Source: Acidobacteriota bacterium | GTDB lineage: Bacteria; Acidobacteriota; Terriglobia; Terriglobales; Acidobacteriaceae | Assembly (NCBI GenBank): GCA_021851335.1 | Contig: JAJZEA010000002.1 | Coordinates: 1-64,000, forward strand | Direction: 5' to 3' | DNA: 64,000 nucleotides | Shown here: positions 49,318-59,636 of the stretch, one piece after another | How the letters are laid out: each line of letters opens with the position of its first letter | Numbering within the stretch: position 1 is the first letter of the stretch | Notes under the pieces: model-generated | The model's database searches: none | What the model was told of the DNA's origin: nothing | What the model saw: only the letters and a program-made list of their open reading frames with translations | Program-made: the position numbers and the translations under genes

Positions 49318-50523
49318 TTGAAACATCTGGCAATTCTCGGATCTACCGGCTCCATCGGACAAAGCACCCTCTCGATCGTCGAGCAGTATCCGGATCGGTA
49401 CTCGGTCACATCGCTGGCCGCGGGCAAAAACCTTCCCGTAGCTCTGGAGCAGGCACTTCGCTGGCATCCCAAAGTTGTTTCCATGGCCACGGAAGAGTTG
49501 GCGCACAAGCTCTCCGCAGAGCTGCGCAGAGCGTGTGCTGCTGACATTGAGGTGGTGTGGGGCGCTGCCGGATCAGTAGCCTGCGCCACGCATCCTGAGG
49601 CTGATTTCGTCGTCTCGGCGATCGTCGGCGTTGCCGGACTGGAAGCAACCTACGCCGCCATCCTTTCAGGCAAGCCGGTGGGCCTCGCCAACAAGGAATG
49701 CATGGTCGCTGCCGGTGAAATTCTGACAAAAGCTGCGCGGGAGCGTGGTGTCCCCATTCTGCCCATCGACTCGGAGCACAACGCCGTCCATCAGTGCATG
49801 CGCGCAGGGGAACATCGAGAAGTGCGCCACATCTGGTTGACCGCTTCCGGCGGACCATTCCGGCAATGGCCGCTGGAGCATTTCGCAGCGATCACCCCGG
49901 AGCAGGCGCTCAAGCACCCAACCTGGGTGATGGGCCAGCGGATCACGATTGATTCGGCAACGATGCTGAACAAAGGGCTGGAGATCATCGAAGCGTGTCG
50001 GCTCTTTGCCGTGCCGCCGTCCCAGGTGCGGGTCACCGTCCATCCGCAGTCCACTGTTCACTCGCTGGTGGAGTACGTGGATGGTTCGATTCTCGCGCAG
50101 ATTTCGGTCACCGATATGCGCCTGCCTATTCTGTATGCGCTTTCGTATCCGGATCGACCAGCTTCCAAGCTCACCTTTGATCTTGCTGCGCTCTCTCATC
50201 TGGACTTCGAGCAGCCTGACTTCGCTCGCTTTCCCTGTCTGCGCTTGGCCTATGAGGCGGCGGAAAAAGGTGGCGCGCACTGCATTGCGCTCAATGCATC
50301 CGATGAAATCGCAGTCGAGGCATTCCTTGCGCGACGCATCGCGTTTCCCGGCATAGCGGCTACAATAGAGCAGGTGCTGGGTCAAACGCCTGTGTCTCAT
50401 CCGCAGACGATTGCCGAGGTTCTGGTGGCGGATGCGGAAGCCCGTGAGCGTGCGCGAGAGGTGATCGCACAGGCAAGCGTTCGGGTTGCAGACTCGTTCA
50501 CACGCTCTTCGCAACACCCATAG
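49318..50523 (+). CDS. dxr: 1-deoxy-D-xylulose 5-phosphate reductoisomerase
   Basis: A 401-residue enzyme of the MEP isoprenoid pathway. The NADPH motif GSTGSIGQSTLSIVEQ is at ~9-24. LANKECMVAAGEIL, DSEHNAVHQCM with metal and substrate contacts, ASGGPFRQWPLE, GQRITIDSATMLNKGLEIIE, and HPQSTVHSLVEYVDGS are all intact. It converts DXP to 2-C-methylerythritol 4-phosphate. The start is TTG 49318, as the sequence upstream has no in-frame alternative of the usual length. It lies 36 bases after cdsA and 12 bases before rseP. Confidence 0.97.
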   Translation: MKHLAILGSTGSIGQSTLSIVEQYPDRYSVTSLAAGKNLPVALEQALRWHPKVVSMATEELAHKLSAELRRACAADIEVVWGAAGSVACATHPEADFVVSAIVGVAGLEATYAAILSGKPVGLANKECMVAAGEILTKAARERGVPILPIDSEHNAVHQCMRAGEHREVRHIWLTASGGPFRQWPLEHFAAITPEQALKHPTWVMGQRITIDSATMLNKGLEIIEACRLFAVPPSQVRVTVHPQSTVHSLVEYVDGSILAQISVTDMRLPILYALSYPDRPASKLTFDLAALSHLDFEQPDFARFPCLRLAYEAAEKGGAHCIALNASDEIAVEAFLARRIAFPGIAATIEQVLGQTPVSHPQTIAEVLVADAEARERAREVIAQASVRVADSFTRSSQHP

Positions 50524-50535
50524 CACGTCTTTTCT

Positions 50536-51897
50536 ATGCACACATTTCTTGTTTCCACTATCTCCGTCCTCGTTGTTCTCGGCATCATGGTCATCGTTCA
50601 TGAGTTTGGTCACTTTGCTGCGGCCAAGCTGTGCGGTGTTCGCGTGGAAGCATTCTCGGTTGGCTTTGGGCCACGGCTCTTCGGCGTTCGAGCAGGCGAC
50701 ACCGATTACAAAGTCTGCGCGCTGCCTTTCGGCGGATACGTCAAGATGGCCGGTGAAAATCCTGGCGAGGAAGTGACCAACGACCCCGGCGAATTTACCC
50801 AGCATCCGCGATGGCAGCGCATTCTGATCGGCTTTGCCGGTCCCGCGGCCAACTTCCTGCTGGCCCTGGCGCTCATGACCGGTGTGCTCATGTTTCACCA
50901 CGAATCGTATCTCTACATCGACCAGCCCGTAACACTGGACTGGGTGCAGAACGGATCCGTGGCTGCGCGTGCCGGGCTGGAGCCTGGCGATGTGATCGAG
51001 CGCTTCGATACGGTCGATCATCCCACGTGGAAAGACGTTGAGATTCGCTCTCAGATCAACCTGAATCATTCGGTTCCTGTTACGGTCGAGCGCGCCGGAA
51101 AATCGGTCCAGCTTACATTGCCCCTGCCAGACAACAGCAAAGGTGAAGACTTCTCGCTCTCCAAGCTGGGCATCTTTCCCGTCGAGCAGCCTGGCCCCAT
51201 TCGCGTGGACACGGTTGCAGACCAGACTCCTGCCTCTGCCGCGGGCATTCACGAAGGCGACACCTTCGACTCTGTGGATGGACATCTCTTCCACTCCACC
51301 GAATCCCTCGTTGCCTACATGCAGGGTCGAGACGGAGCGCCCATGCAGATCGTGCTCGATCACAACGGCAAGCAGAACATGGTCACCATCGTGCCTGCCC
51401 GCATGGACGACGCTTCCGGAGGCAAAGCCTGGCGACTCGGCTTCATTGGTACCATCCCGCCCTACCGCGTCGAGCAGTTGTCTCTGCCCGGCGCACTGGC
51501 CGAGTCGTGGAAGTTCAATCGTGCCAATTCGCTGCTGATCCTGGAAGTGCTCAAGCGCGTGGTCACGCACAAAATGTCAGTCAACACGCTTTCTGGACCG
51601 ATCGGAATTGCCAAGCAAACCGGCATGGCCGTTGAGATGCAGGGTTGGCAGCCGATCCTGCAACTGATGACCGTCATCAGCCTCAATCTGGGCATTCTGA
51701 ATCTGATGCCGTTTCCGATTCTTGATGGCGGACTGATTCTGTTTCTGCTGATTGAAAGTGTCCTGCGGCGCGATATCGACATGGCGGTCAAGGAGCGGAT
51801 CTATCAGGCGGGCTTCATTCTGATTCTGGTTTTTGCCGCCTATGTCGTCTTCAACGACGTAAGCAAACTGCATCTGTTCGCCTTCCATCGTCCCTAG
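50536..51897 (+). CDS. rseP: Site-2 protease RseP (membrane zinc metalloprotease)
   Basis: 453 residues. The zinc site HEFGH (22-26) lies in the first membrane helix. YKVCALPFGGYVKMAGENPG follows, two PDZ domains occupy about 120-330 (GSVAARAGLEPGDVIERFD and ASAAGIHEGDTFDSVDGHLF), and the second metal-binding motif NLMPFPILDGG is near 395. The C-terminal helices span the membrane. It cuts transmembrane segments of anti-sigma factors or leftover signal peptides. It closes the uppS-cdsA-dxr-rseP block. Confidence 0.96.
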   Translation: MHTFLVSTISVLVVLGIMVIVHEFGHFAAAKLCGVRVEAFSVGFGPRLFGVRAGDTDYKVCALPFGGYVKMAGENPGEEVTNDPGEFTQHPRWQRILIGFAGPAANFLLALALMTGVLMFHHESYLYIDQPVTLDWVQNGSVAARAGLEPGDVIERFDTVDHPTWKDVEIRSQINLNHSVPVTVERAGKSVQLTLPLPDNSKGEDFSLSKLGIFPVEQPGPIRVDTVADQTPASAAGIHEGDTFDSVDGHLFHSTESLVAYMQGRDGAPMQIVLDHNGKQNMVTIVPARMDDASGGKAWRLGFIGTIPPYRVEQLSLPGALAESWKFNRANSLLILEVLKRVVTHKMSVNTLSGPIGIAKQTGMAVEMQGWQPILQLMTVISLNLGILNLMPFPILDGGLILFLLIESVLRRDIDMAVKERIYQAGFILILVFAAYVVFNDVSKLHLFAFHRP

Positions 51898-51920
51898 TCG
51901 AGCAGCTTCCGAGGAGATTT

Positions 51921-52355
51921 ATGACGGTTTCCACTCAGATTCGCGTGCGTTATGCGGAGACTGACCAGATGGGCGTGGTCTACTATGCCAACTATCTGGT
52001 CTGGTTTGAGCTGGGCCGCGTTGAGTTTCTCCGCGCTCTTGGCTTCGATTACAGCCGCATGGAAACAGAAGAGCAATGCATCCTGCCCGTTGTCGAGGCA
52101 AGCTGCCGGTATCGCGCTCCCGCGCGCTACGACGACCAGATTCGCATCGAAGCCTTCCCGCTGCTGCTGCGCGGCTCAGTCCTCAAGTTCGGCTATCGCA
52201 TCCTGCGAGAATCCGGCGACGCTTCCACACTGCTGGCGGAGGGAGAAACGGTACACGTAGTCTGCGACCCCTCCATGCAGCGGCGCACTCTGCCCGAATC
52301 TGTGACCGAAAAAATCCGTAGCGCAGTCGCCGAGCACGCAGCGACAAACAAATAA
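51921..52355 (+). CDS. YbgC/FadM-type acyl-CoA thioesterase
   Basis: A 144-residue single hot-dog domain. The catalytic segment YAETDQMGVVYYANYLVWFE holds the active Asp17; EFLRALGFDYSRM and CRYRAPARYDDQIRIE are typical of the 4-hydroxybenzoyl-CoA thioesterase family. It hydrolyses acyl-CoA, with substrate length not predictable. It follows rseP by 23 bases with a GAGGAG ribosome site (51911-51916), so it may be co-transcribed. It converges with the B12-binding gene. Confidence 0.93.
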   Translation: MTVSTQIRVRYAETDQMGVVYYANYLVWFELGRVEFLRALGFDYSRMETEEQCILPVVEASCRYRAPARYDDQIRIEAFPLLLRGSVLKFGYRILRESGDASTLLAEGETVHVVCDPSMQRRTLPESVTEKIRSAVAEHAATNK

Positions 52356-52386
52356 ACTCGCCGCGGTCCACTCTGCAGCGTGATTG

Positions 52387-52827
52387 TCAAATCGAAGATG
52401 CTGCGCGGGCTGTCTCCACACACACGCGCACACTTTCAATCACCGTCGTCAGCGGCGTACCGGGGCCAAAGATAGCCGCTACCCCTGCCGCCTTCAACGC
52501 ATCCACATCGCCCGCGGGAATCGTTCCGCCCAGCAGAACGGGAATCTCCGCGGCATCGGCGTCTCGCAACAACTCCAGCACGCGCGGCGCAAGCGTATTG
52601 TGCGCGCCACTCAGAATGCTCAGGCCCACCGCGTCCACATCCTCTTCGATGGCGGTTTTCACAATCGCCTCGGGAGATTTGCGCAGGCCGGTATAGATGA
52701 CCTCCATCCCTGCATCGCGCAGCGCGTGGGCAATCACTTTGGCGCCTCGATCATGACCGTCCAGGCCAACCTTGGCGATCAGCACACGAATCGGGCGCCG
52801 CTTCGAATCTGCGAGCGAATTCACCAT
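52387..52827 (-). CDS. Cobalamin-binding domain protein (methylmalonyl-CoA mutase small-domain type)
   Basis: The 146-residue protein is a single B12-binding Rossmann domain. The signature DGHDRG (Asp23-x-His25-x2-Gly28) supplies the cobalt-ligating His, and [20 protein letters not shown] and [19 protein letters not shown] are typical. It matches the C-terminal domain of methylmalonyl-CoA mutase, and here has no catalytic partner in the window. Such separate domains assemble with a large mutase subunit encoded elsewhere. It lies downstream of argS on the same strand. Confidence 0.92.
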   Translation of the reverse strand: MVNSLADSKRRPIRVLIAKVGLDGHDRGAKVIAHALRDAGMEVIYTGLRKSPEAIVKTAIEEDVDAVGLSILSGAHNTLAPRVLELLRDADAAEIPVLLGGTIPAGDVDALKAAGVAAIFGPGTPLTTVIESVRVCVETARAASSI

Positions 52828-52876
52828 ACCGGAGTGAAAGGTAACACAGCCAGCACAGGGAAGGGAACTGTGCTGC

Positions 52877-54871
52877 TTACATCGCTTCAGGCACGTCGAT
52901 GCCCATCCAGTGCAGCAGCACCGTCAGCTCACGCAGCGCCACGGCGGCAGTGGCCAGCAGCAGAATCTTGCGCGCGGGGTCTTCCTCCGTCATAATGTGG
53001 TGCTTGTGATAGAAGTTGTTGAACTCCTGCGCAAGCTGGAAGCTGTGTCGAGCCAGCGTGGCCGGTTCGGCGCTTTGAATCGCCGCCGTCAGCGCCTGTT
53101 CGCGCCGCGCCGCCCGCAACCAGATGGCCCACAGCGCATCCTCCTGAATCGCTCCTGCGGCTGACTTGCGCATCGCCTCCATAGCCTGCTCCGGCGTTGT
53201 CCCAGATTTGCGAAAGATATTCCGAGCGCGCACAGCGGTGTACTGCACATACGGCCCCGTTTCGCCCTCAAAACTCAGCGCGTCTTTGAAGTCGAAGGCG
53301 ATCACCGAGCCGCGCGTAAACTTCAGCATGAAGTAGCGCAGCGCGCCGATGGCGATCTGTTCGGCGATCATCTGGCGCTCGGCCTCGGTGCGCTCCGGCT
53401 GGCGGGCATCGACCTCGCTGCGCGTGGCTGCGGTGAGCTTGTCCAGCAGATCGTCAGCCTTGACGCCAAAGCCTTTCCGTCCGCTCACCTCGATGTAGGC
53501 ACGCGAGCGATCTTCTTCCGCGACATGATAGCCCAGATCCTGAGCGCAGCGCGGCGTCAGCGCCACCATCTCATAGCTGAAGTGCGTGTAGCGGTCGGCA
53601 GCCTCCGCGTGGCCCATGCCCCGCAGCGCCTGCACCACATTGGCCTGCGGATCGGATTGCCGTGAATCGATCACGTTATAGATCGCTCCCGCACCGCCAA
53701 AGTGCGGATGCTCCACAGCACCTTCCATGCACGAGATCCAGCAGGTGTGATTCGGATACTCGAAGAACTTCCGGTAGCCAAAATCCGCTCCCAGCAGCCC
53801 AAACTTCCACAGGTGATAGGCGATGTCCTTGCCCACGTAGGTGACGGTTCCGTTGGAACGCACAATGACCTTGGCGTCTTCGTCGGTTTCTCCTTTGGTC
53901 ACTTTTGCGTCGGGTCGCGTCATCACCCAGCAGCCTGCATTTTTCCCCTGCGATTCGTGATACAGCACTCCGCTCTGCTTCAACAACTCGAAGGCGCGGT
54001 CCCAGAACTTCAGGTGCAGAATTTCACTCTCGCGCGGCAGAAAATCATACTCGATGCCGAGTCGCTGCATGGTGAGCAGGTGCAGGTGCAGCACGGCGGT
54101 TGAAATTCTGTCGGCAACGCGGGCAACCTCGCTGTCTCCGCGTTCAATCTCGTGCAGCGTCTCATAACGCAGCGCTTTGCGTTGCCGCTGCTGCTCCTCG
54201 GTGCCTTCGCTGTACCACTGTGAAACACGCGCATATAGCTCCCAGCAGATATAGTCGAAACGTCCTTCGCGCGCCTCGGCGCCCAGTGCGTCACAGCTTG
54301 CGATCAGAGCCTCAATCTGCTGTGGCGATTTGCCGTCGAGGTGCAGGAAACCGACGACGACATCGGCCACCTGAACGCCCGTATTGTCAATGTAGTTCTG
54401 CACGTCCACGCTGTATCCGGCAGCGCGCAGGATGCGTACCAGCGTGTCGCCCAGGATGGCATTGCGCAGATGCCCCACATGGGCAGCCTTGTTGGGGTTG
54501 ATGCTGGTGTGCTCCACCAGAATGCGCGCGGCATTTTTTGAAAAATTCGTTGCGCCATCGGCAGCCAGCGCCAGCGCCAGATCTTCGCGCTCCAACCGTA
54601 CGTTGATGTATCCGGCTCCGGCAGTTTCAAAGGATGTAAATCCACTCTCCGGTCGAAGCTCCCCGCGTAGCTTCTCCGCCAGTTCTGTGGCAATCACGCG
54701 CGGCGCTTTGCGCAGCTTCCGGGCCAGTTCAAAGGCGACGGGCAGCGCAAACTCGCCCATGCTCAACTCCGGCGGCTGCTCCATCACAACCTCGGCAAGC
54801 TCAATCTCCCATTCCGCCTTCAAAACTCGCCGCACGGCTTCTGCCAACTGTTTCTGTCGTTCGCGATACAC
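52877..54871 (-). CDS. argS: Arginyl-tRNA synthetase
   Basis: A 664-residue class I tRNA synthetase. The N-terminal additional domain ([20 protein letters not shown]) is followed by the HIGH-type motif [20 protein letters not shown] near 125. [17 protein letters not shown] and VALTPRC belong to the catalytic core, and the C-terminal anticodon-binding DALR domain carries [20 protein letters not shown]. The start is GTG 54871. It charges tRNA-Arg with arginine. It is divergent from metG, with ~210 bases between. Confidence 0.97.
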   Translation of the reverse strand: MYRERQKQLAEAVRRVLKAEWEIELAEVVMEQPPELSMGEFALPVAFELARKLRKAPRVIATELAEKLRGELRPESGFTSFETAGAGYINVRLEREDLALALAADGATNFSKNAARILVEHTSINPNKAAHVGHLRNAILGDTLVRILRAAGYSVDVQNYIDNTGVQVADVVVGFLHLDGKSPQQIEALIASCDALGAEAREGRFDYICWELYARVSQWYSEGTEEQQRQRKALRYETLHEIERGDSEVARVADRISTAVLHLHLLTMQRLGIEYDFLPRESEILHLKFWDRAFELLKQSGVLYHESQGKNAGCWVMTRPDAKVTKGETDEDAKVIVRSNGTVTYVGKDIAYHLWKFGLLGADFGYRKFFEYPNHTCWISCMEGAVEHPHFGGAGAIYNVIDSRQSDPQANVVQALRGMGHAEAADRYTHFSYEMVALTPRCAQDLGYHVAEEDRSRAYIEVSGRKGFGVKADDLLDKLTAATRSEVDARQPERTEAERQMIAEQIAIGALRYFMLKFTRGSVIAFDFKDALSFEGETGPYVQYTAVRARNIFRKSGTTPEQAMEAMRKSAAGAIQEDALWAIWLRAARREQALTAAIQSAEPATLARHSFQLAQEFNNFYHKHHIMTEEDPARKILLLATAAVALRELTVLLHWMGIDVPEAM

Positions 54872-55080
54872 TTCAGCCTCTTCCTCGTTTCACGCACGCT
54901 GTGCCTGATTCCCGGTGCGCTTCTTCTTTTGATTTTATCGGCTGGGTTGGAAAGATGGTCTTGTTCCAGATACTCACTGCCGCGCTGGCTTGCCACTCCA
55001 GTCGATCTCCTGCTGCTAGGCTCATTTAAGATAATTCTATTCATGCTTTTCACGCCGACCTATCGGAAGTTGTCCCGAAT

Positions 55081-57120
55081 ATGACCGAAGCCCCCGCATC
55101 CAATTCGGAGCGTTTTTACATCACCACTCCGATCTATTACGTAAACGCAAGGCCACACCTCGGCCATGCCTACTCAACCATCGTCTGCGACGCCATCGCC
55201 CGAAGCAAAAGAGCACAGGGCGTGGAAACCTGGTTTCTAACCGGCACAGACGAACATGGACAAAAGATCGAGCGCTCTGCTTCTCTCGCCGGGCGCAGTC
55301 CGACTGAGTTTGCGGCGGCTATTTCCGGTGAGTTCCGCGCGCTCTGGCAACGACTCAATCTCACCAACAATGACTTCATCCGTACCACAGAGGATCGCCA
55401 CAAGCGTGGCGTGCAGAAGCTTTTTGCCGTCCTGCGAGATCGTGGATTCATCTATAAAGGTTCCTATACCGGCCAATACTGCGTCTCCGACGAACTGTAC
55501 GTGGATGCTCCGCCTGGCTCGCCTTGTCCCGACTGCGGCCGCATCACCGAAACCGTCAGCGAAGAAAACTATTTTTTCAAGCTCTCGGCCTTCGAGCGTC
55601 GGCTGCTGGAGTATTACGAAGTGCATCCGGAATTTATCCAGCCCGAGGCGCGACGCAATGAGGTGATCGCCTTTGTTCGCAGCGGGCTCAAGGATCTCTC
55701 GGTCAGCCGCACCAGTTTTCGCTGGGGCATTCCGGTTCCGGGCGATGAAAAGCATGTGATCTATGTCTGGATGGACGCGCTGGCCAACTACATCACCGCG
55801 CTTGGCTACGGCTCGGACGACCCTGCGGATCAGCAGCGTTTCCGGCGCTTCTGGCCAGCAGACATTCACCTGATCGGCAAGGAGATCAGCCGCTTCCATT
55901 GCGTTTACTGGCCAGCGTTTCTTATGGCCGCCGGATTGCCGCTGCCTCGCAGCGTGGTGGCCAACGGCTGGCTGCTCTTCGACAAAAACAAGATGTCCAA
56001 GTCGATCGGAAACATTGTGCGCGCCGAGACCGTGGCCGACGTGCTGGGTGCCGATGCGCTCCGCTATTTCCTTCTGCGCGAGATCAGCTTCGGCCAGGAT
56101 GGCAACTTCACCTTTGAAGCGCTGGTGCAGCGTTACAACGGCGATCTGGCCAATGGCTATGGCAATCTGGTCAGCCGTGTGGTCGCAATGATGCATCGTT
56201 ACTTCGGCGGAACAGTGCCCAAGGCTGGCGGGGCCGGTGAAGCCGAGCGTGCCTTGCAGATTGCCGCCGAGTCCGTCATCCCGGTCTACCAGTCGCAGTT
56301 TGAAGCGCGTGATTTTTCCCGCGCTCTCGAGACGCTCTGGGGACTGGTAGCCGCCATTGACGGCTATCTGACGGCTGCGGCGCCGTGGAAGAAACCAGAC
56401 GGGCGCTCTGAAGAAGATCATCGCTGCGCTCAGGCGCGCGTGCTGACAACGGCTGCCGAGGCGATTCGCGTTGTCACGGCTCTGGCCTGGCCGATCATTC
56501 CCGAGTCCACGGCGAAGGTCTGGCGACAGCTTGGGCTGGGGGATCTGGCACAGGCGGCACAGGCTGGAAAACTGAAAACCATTGCGTGGGGATCGCTCCA
56601 GCCCGGCACGGCCTTTGCCGAGCCAGCGGCGCTTTTTCCTCGCGCAGAAAAGGATGCCATCGAACGTATGCTCAATCTTGAAAACCAGAATAATCTCAGC
56701 GCCGTTGCCGCTGTGAGCCAGACGGCGGAAGAGTCCGCAGCGGTCAGCAACCCGCAAGTCAGTGCCGAAGCTGCCGCCGCTCCGGAAAAGACGAAGATCA
56801 CCATCGACGACTTTGCCAAAGTCGAGTTGCGCGTTGCGCAGGTGCTGGTCGCCGAGCGCGTGCCCAAGTCCGACAAACTGCTTCGCCTGGAGGTTGACCT
56901 GGGGGACGAAAAGCGGCAGATTCTTGCCGGAATTGCGCAGCACTATGAGCCGGAAAAGCTCATCGGTCGCAAGGTCGTCATTGTCGCCAATCTCGCTCCG
57001 CGCAAGATGCGCGGGCTGGAGTCGAATGGCATGATCGTGGCCGCATCCATCGGTGACGAGGGCGCGCCGGTGTTGGCGGGCTTTCTGGAAGATGTTCCAG
57101 TCGGTGCGCGGCTGAAGTAG
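55081..57120 (+). CDS. metG: Methionyl-tRNA synthetase with C-terminal tRNA-binding domain
   Basis: 679 residues. The class I core has the HIGH-type motif YYVNARPHLGHAYSTIV near residue 18-34 and KMSKSIGNIV near 303. The zinc knuckle is reduced to about one Cys pair (YCVSDELYVDAPPGSPCPDC). A helical anticodon-binding domain is followed by an Ala-rich linker and the tRNA-binding EMAP/Trbp111-type domain (~575-679: DFAKVELRVAQVLVAERVPK, GLESNGMIVAAS). It charges initiator and elongator tRNA-Met. tatD follows without a real gap. Confidence 0.97.
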   Translation: MTEAPASNSERFYITTPIYYVNARPHLGHAYSTIVCDAIARSKRAQGVETWFLTGTDEHGQKIERSASLAGRSPTEFAAAISGEFRALWQRLNLTNNDFIRTTEDRHKRGVQKLFAVLRDRGFIYKGSYTGQYCVSDELYVDAPPGSPCPDCGRITETVSEENYFFKLSAFERRLLEYYEVHPEFIQPEARRNEVIAFVRSGLKDLSVSRTSFRWGIPVPGDEKHVIYVWMDALANYITALGYGSDDPADQQRFRRFWPADIHLIGKEISRFHCVYWPAFLMAAGLPLPRSVVANGWLLFDKNKMSKSIGNIVRAETVADVLGADALRYFLLREISFGQDGNFTFEALVQRYNGDLANGYGNLVSRVVAMMHRYFGGTVPKAGGAGEAERALQIAAESVIPVYQSQFEARDFSRALETLWGLVAAIDGYLTAAAPWKKPDGRSEEDHRCAQARVLTTAAEAIRVVTALAWPIIPESTAKVWRQLGLGDLAQAAQAGKLKTIAWGSLQPGTAFAEPAALFPRAEKDAIERMLNLENQNNLSAVAAVSQTAEESAAVSNPQVSAEAAAAPEKTKITIDDFAKVELRVAQVLVAERVPKSDKLLRLEVDLGDEKRQILAGIAQHYEPEKLIGRKVVIVANLAPRKMRGLESNGMIVAASIGDEGAPVLAGFLEDVPVGARLK

Positions 57121-57162
57121 TTGTACTTCCCTGCGAGACATTCGCAAAAAGGCAAAACAGAA

Positions 57163-57990
57163 GTGCTGATTGACTCCCACGCTCATCTTGACAGCCAGCG
57201 ATACTCCGATGATCTGGAGCCGGTCTTGCGTCGGGCTGCCCAGGCTGGCGTCACTGGCGTGCTGACGATCGGCATCGGCGAAGGACCGTCGGAGATGCAT
57301 CAGGCGCGGGATGTGGTGCGGCGCTTCACGGACGTCCCCGGCATTCCAAAGCTGTGGGCGAGCGCCGGGATTTATCCTCATGCCACGCACCTTGCCGACG
57401 AGAACGCCCTGCTTGCGCTTGACGCGCTGCTCGTCGAGCCGGAGGTCATCGCCTGTGGAGAGATCGGTCTCGACTACTATCATGAGGGCGCGCCGCACGA
57501 TCTTCAGGCTCGCGTCTTTGTCCAGCAGATGGAGATTGCCGCTCGCCGTCACCGTCCCATTCTCATCCACTGCCGCCCGGCGGAAAACGACGATGCCTGC
57601 TGGAGCGATCTGATGGACTTGTTGCGCCAGCACTGGGCGGCGACCAATCTTGGCGGTATTCTCCACTGCTTCTCCGGCACGGCAGATCACGCTCGGCAGG
57701 CAATGGAGATGGGTTTTCTCATCAGTTTTGCAGGTCAGATCACGTATCCTCGCCTGGAGTCCTTGCGCCAGGTCGCTTCAGCGCTTCCGCTGGAGGCGCT
57801 GCTGGTGGAAACAGACGCGCCCTATCTGGCTCCCATTCCGCTTCGAGGGCAGCGCAATGAGCCAGCTTATGTGGTCCACACTGCCGCTATGCTTGCACAG
57901 ATTTTTGGTTGTACTTCCGCAGAAATCGGGCAGATCACGGCGAAAAACTTCTGCCGATTATTCGGTTTGCCCCTCGCCGTGGGAGACTAG
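57163..57990 (+). CDS. tatD: TatD-family metal-dependent hydrolase (DNase)
   Basis: GTG 57163 places the start right before LIDSHAHLDSQRYSDDL, as in the family; the open frame goes back to a TTG touching the metG stop, which is also possible. About 275 residues. The metal ligands of TatD are all present: HAH near the start, GEIGLDYYHEG with the Glu, PILIHCRPA, LGGILHCFSGTADHARQA, and VETDAPYLAP with the Asp. It is a cytosolic 3'-5' exonuclease/deoxyribonuclease of the amidohydrolase fold. Probably co-transcribed with metG, an arrangement seen in many bacteria. Confidence 0.94.
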   Translation: MLIDSHAHLDSQRYSDDLEPVLRRAAQAGVTGVLTIGIGEGPSEMHQARDVVRRFTDVPGIPKLWASAGIYPHATHLADENALLALDALLVEPEVIACGEIGLDYYHEGAPHDLQARVFVQQMEIAARRHRPILIHCRPAENDDACWSDLMDLLRQHWAATNLGGILHCFSGTADHARQAMEMGFLISFAGQITYPRLESLRQVASALPLEALLVETDAPYLAPIPLRGQRNEPAYVVHTAAMLAQIFGCTSAEIGQITAKNFCRLFGLPLAVGD

Positions 57991-58045
57991 AAGAAAGAGC
58001 GCAGAATCGCCTGACAATGGCGTCTGCCATGGGGACGAAAAAGTA

Positions 58046-58546
58046 ATGGCTCAGGACAATTCCTTCGATATCGTCAGCAAAGTGGAGATTCAAGAGGTTC
58101 GCAACGCAATCGACCAGGCTCTGAAAGAGATCAAGGCGCGGTTTGACCTCAAGGATTCCCATTCCGAGATAACGCTGGAAGTCAATGATTCAATTCAGCT
58201 TGCCTCTGCCGACGAATACAAGCTGGACGCCGTCAAAGAGATCCTCGGCCAAAAGCTCGTCAAGCGTGGTGTCTCACTCAAAAATCTGACCTATGGCAAG
58301 TTGGAAGAGGCCATGGGCAAGAGCGTACGGCAGAAGATTACCCTCCAGCAGGGCATTCCTTCCGACAAAGCCAAAGAGATTGTTCGTGTCGTCAAGGATT
58401 CCAAGCTCAAGGTACAGGCAGCGATTCAGGCTGATGTTGTCCGTGTCAGCGGCAAGGACCGTGACTCGCTCCAGTCGGTCATCGCACTTTTGCGTGGTAA
58501 AGATTTTGGGCTGGATTTGCAGTTCACGAACTATCGCACAAATTAA
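58046..58546 (+). CDS. yajQ: YajQ-family cyclic-di-GMP/nucleic-acid-binding protein
   Basis: ATG 58046 gives 166 residues and matches the standard YajQ length; the longer open frame to 57650 is inside tatD. Conserved regions are SFDIVSKVEIQEVRNAIDQA, EIKARFDLK, KRGVSLKNLTYGKLEEA and KEIVRVVKDSKLKVQAAIQA. YajQ proteins have two RNP-like domains; a Xanthomonas member binds c-di-GMP and acts as a transcription co-regulator, but binding by this copy is untested. This would be of interest given the c-di-GMP-controlled cellulose operon in the window. Confidence 0.95.
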   Translation: MAQDNSFDIVSKVEIQEVRNAIDQALKEIKARFDLKDSHSEITLEVNDSIQLASADEYKLDAVKEILGQKLVKRGVSLKNLTYGKLEEAMGKSVRQKITLQQGIPSDKAKEIVRVVKDSKLKVQAAIQADVVRVSGKDRDSLQSVIALLRGKDFGLDLQFTNYRTN

Positions 58547-58590
58547 ACCGGTTCACTTTGGTGCGCAGGATTCTTCCTCGTCGCATACTA

Positions 58591-59625
58591 ATGCTGGATG
58601 GTACGGTTAGAGTACAGGGGACAGGACCGGGAGCCTTGAGCACACTGGCAATCACAACAGCGCGGGAAGTCTTTGATCTGCTCCGAGAGGATCTCGAAGC
58701 GATCGAGCGCGAACTTGGCCGCGATGCCATTTCCAGCGTCTCCACCATCACCGAGATCGCGCAATATCTTCGCGAAGGCGGTGGAAAGCGCATTCGACCC
58801 ACGTTGCTCCTGCTGGCCGCGCGTGCACTCGGTTACAACCAGCGCGGCATGATCCGCCTCGGCGCGGTCGTCGAACTGGTCCACACCGCAACGCTGGTGC
58901 ATGACGACATCATTGATGCCGCCGACACCCGCCGTGGTCGGCCCTCGGCCAACACCACCTGGGGCAATGAGAAATGCGTCCTGGCTGGTGACTGGCTTTA
59001 CATGCAGGCTTTTCACCTCGCTCTCGAAGAGCGGAATTTCAAGATACTCGACCTGCTCATCGGCCTCACGCAGCAGATGGTGGAGGGCGAACTGCTCCAG
59101 ATTGAAAAGCTGGGACGCGCCATCGATGAATCGGAATACTATGAGCTGATCTATCGCAAAACCGCCTGTCTCTTTTCGGTTTCCATGCAGCTTGGTGCGT
59201 GTCTGGCCGATGCCGACCCCATTCAGGAAGACGCGCTTGCGCAATATGGCCGTGCTGTAGGGCTGGCCTTTCAGATTGTCGACGACGTGCTCGATCTGAC
59301 GGCTACGGAAGAAGTTCTGGGCAAACCTGTCGCCAGTGACCTTCGGGAAGGCAAGACAACTCTACCTGTTATTCATGCACTCGCCCATGGCAATGACGAA
59401 GACCAGCGTGCCATTCACTGGGTTCTGGAAGACGGCGGCTTTTTGCGTTCCAAGCCCGATCAGATTCAACAGATTCTGCTTCGCAACGGCTCGGTGGAGT
59501 ATGCCATGGCCGAGGCTCTTCGTTTTGCGAATCAGGCTCGCAGCGCCCTTGCCGTTTTAGAGGACAGCGAGTTCAAGCGCGCTCTGCTCACTTTGCCCGA
59601 TCTTGTCGTTGCCCGCGATCACTGA
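58591..59625 (+). CDS. Trans-polyprenyl diphosphate synthase (octaprenyl/heptaprenyl type)
   Basis: About 344 residues from ATG 58591; a TTG at 58636 (just before STLAITTAREVFDLL) is an equally plausible start, as neither has a good ribosome site. The first Asp-rich motif is LVHDDIIDAADTRRGRPS, the second is QIVDDVLDLTATEEVLGKPV; GGGKRIRPTLLLLAARALG and DLREGKTTLPVIHALA are also typical. It makes the long all-trans side chain of menaquinone. The Phe/Leu pattern ahead of the first motif fits a long-chain product, but the exact length cannot be read. Confidence 0.92.
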   Translation: MLDGTVRVQGTGPGALSTLAITTAREVFDLLREDLEAIERELGRDAISSVSTITEIAQYLREGGGKRIRPTLLLLAARALGYNQRGMIRLGAVVELVHTATLVHDDIIDAADTRRGRPSANTTWGNEKCVLAGDWLYMQAFHLALEERNFKILDLLIGLTQQMVEGELLQIEKLGRAIDESEYYELIYRKTACLFSVSMQLGACLADADPIQEDALAQYGRAVGLAFQIVDDVLDLTATEEVLGKPVASDLREGKTTLPVIHALAHGNDEDQRAIHWVLEDGGFLRSKPDQIQQILLRNGSVEYAMAEALRFANQARSALAVLEDSEFKRALLTLPDLVVARDH

Positions 59626-59636
59626 TCCGCTGACTC

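Noticed and set aside
49666-51570. 634-codon minus-strand open frame opposite dxr and rseP
   Set aside because: It spans two well-supported genes antisense and has no domain; typical of GC-rich third positions.
55237-57690. 817-codon minus-strand open frame opposite metG
   Set aside because: It is a shadow of the highly conserved metG frame, with no recognisable motif.
57650-58045. N-terminal extension of yajQ over tatD
   Set aside because: The frame is a shadow of tatD. YajQ is about 160 residues and begins at MAQDNSFDIV.
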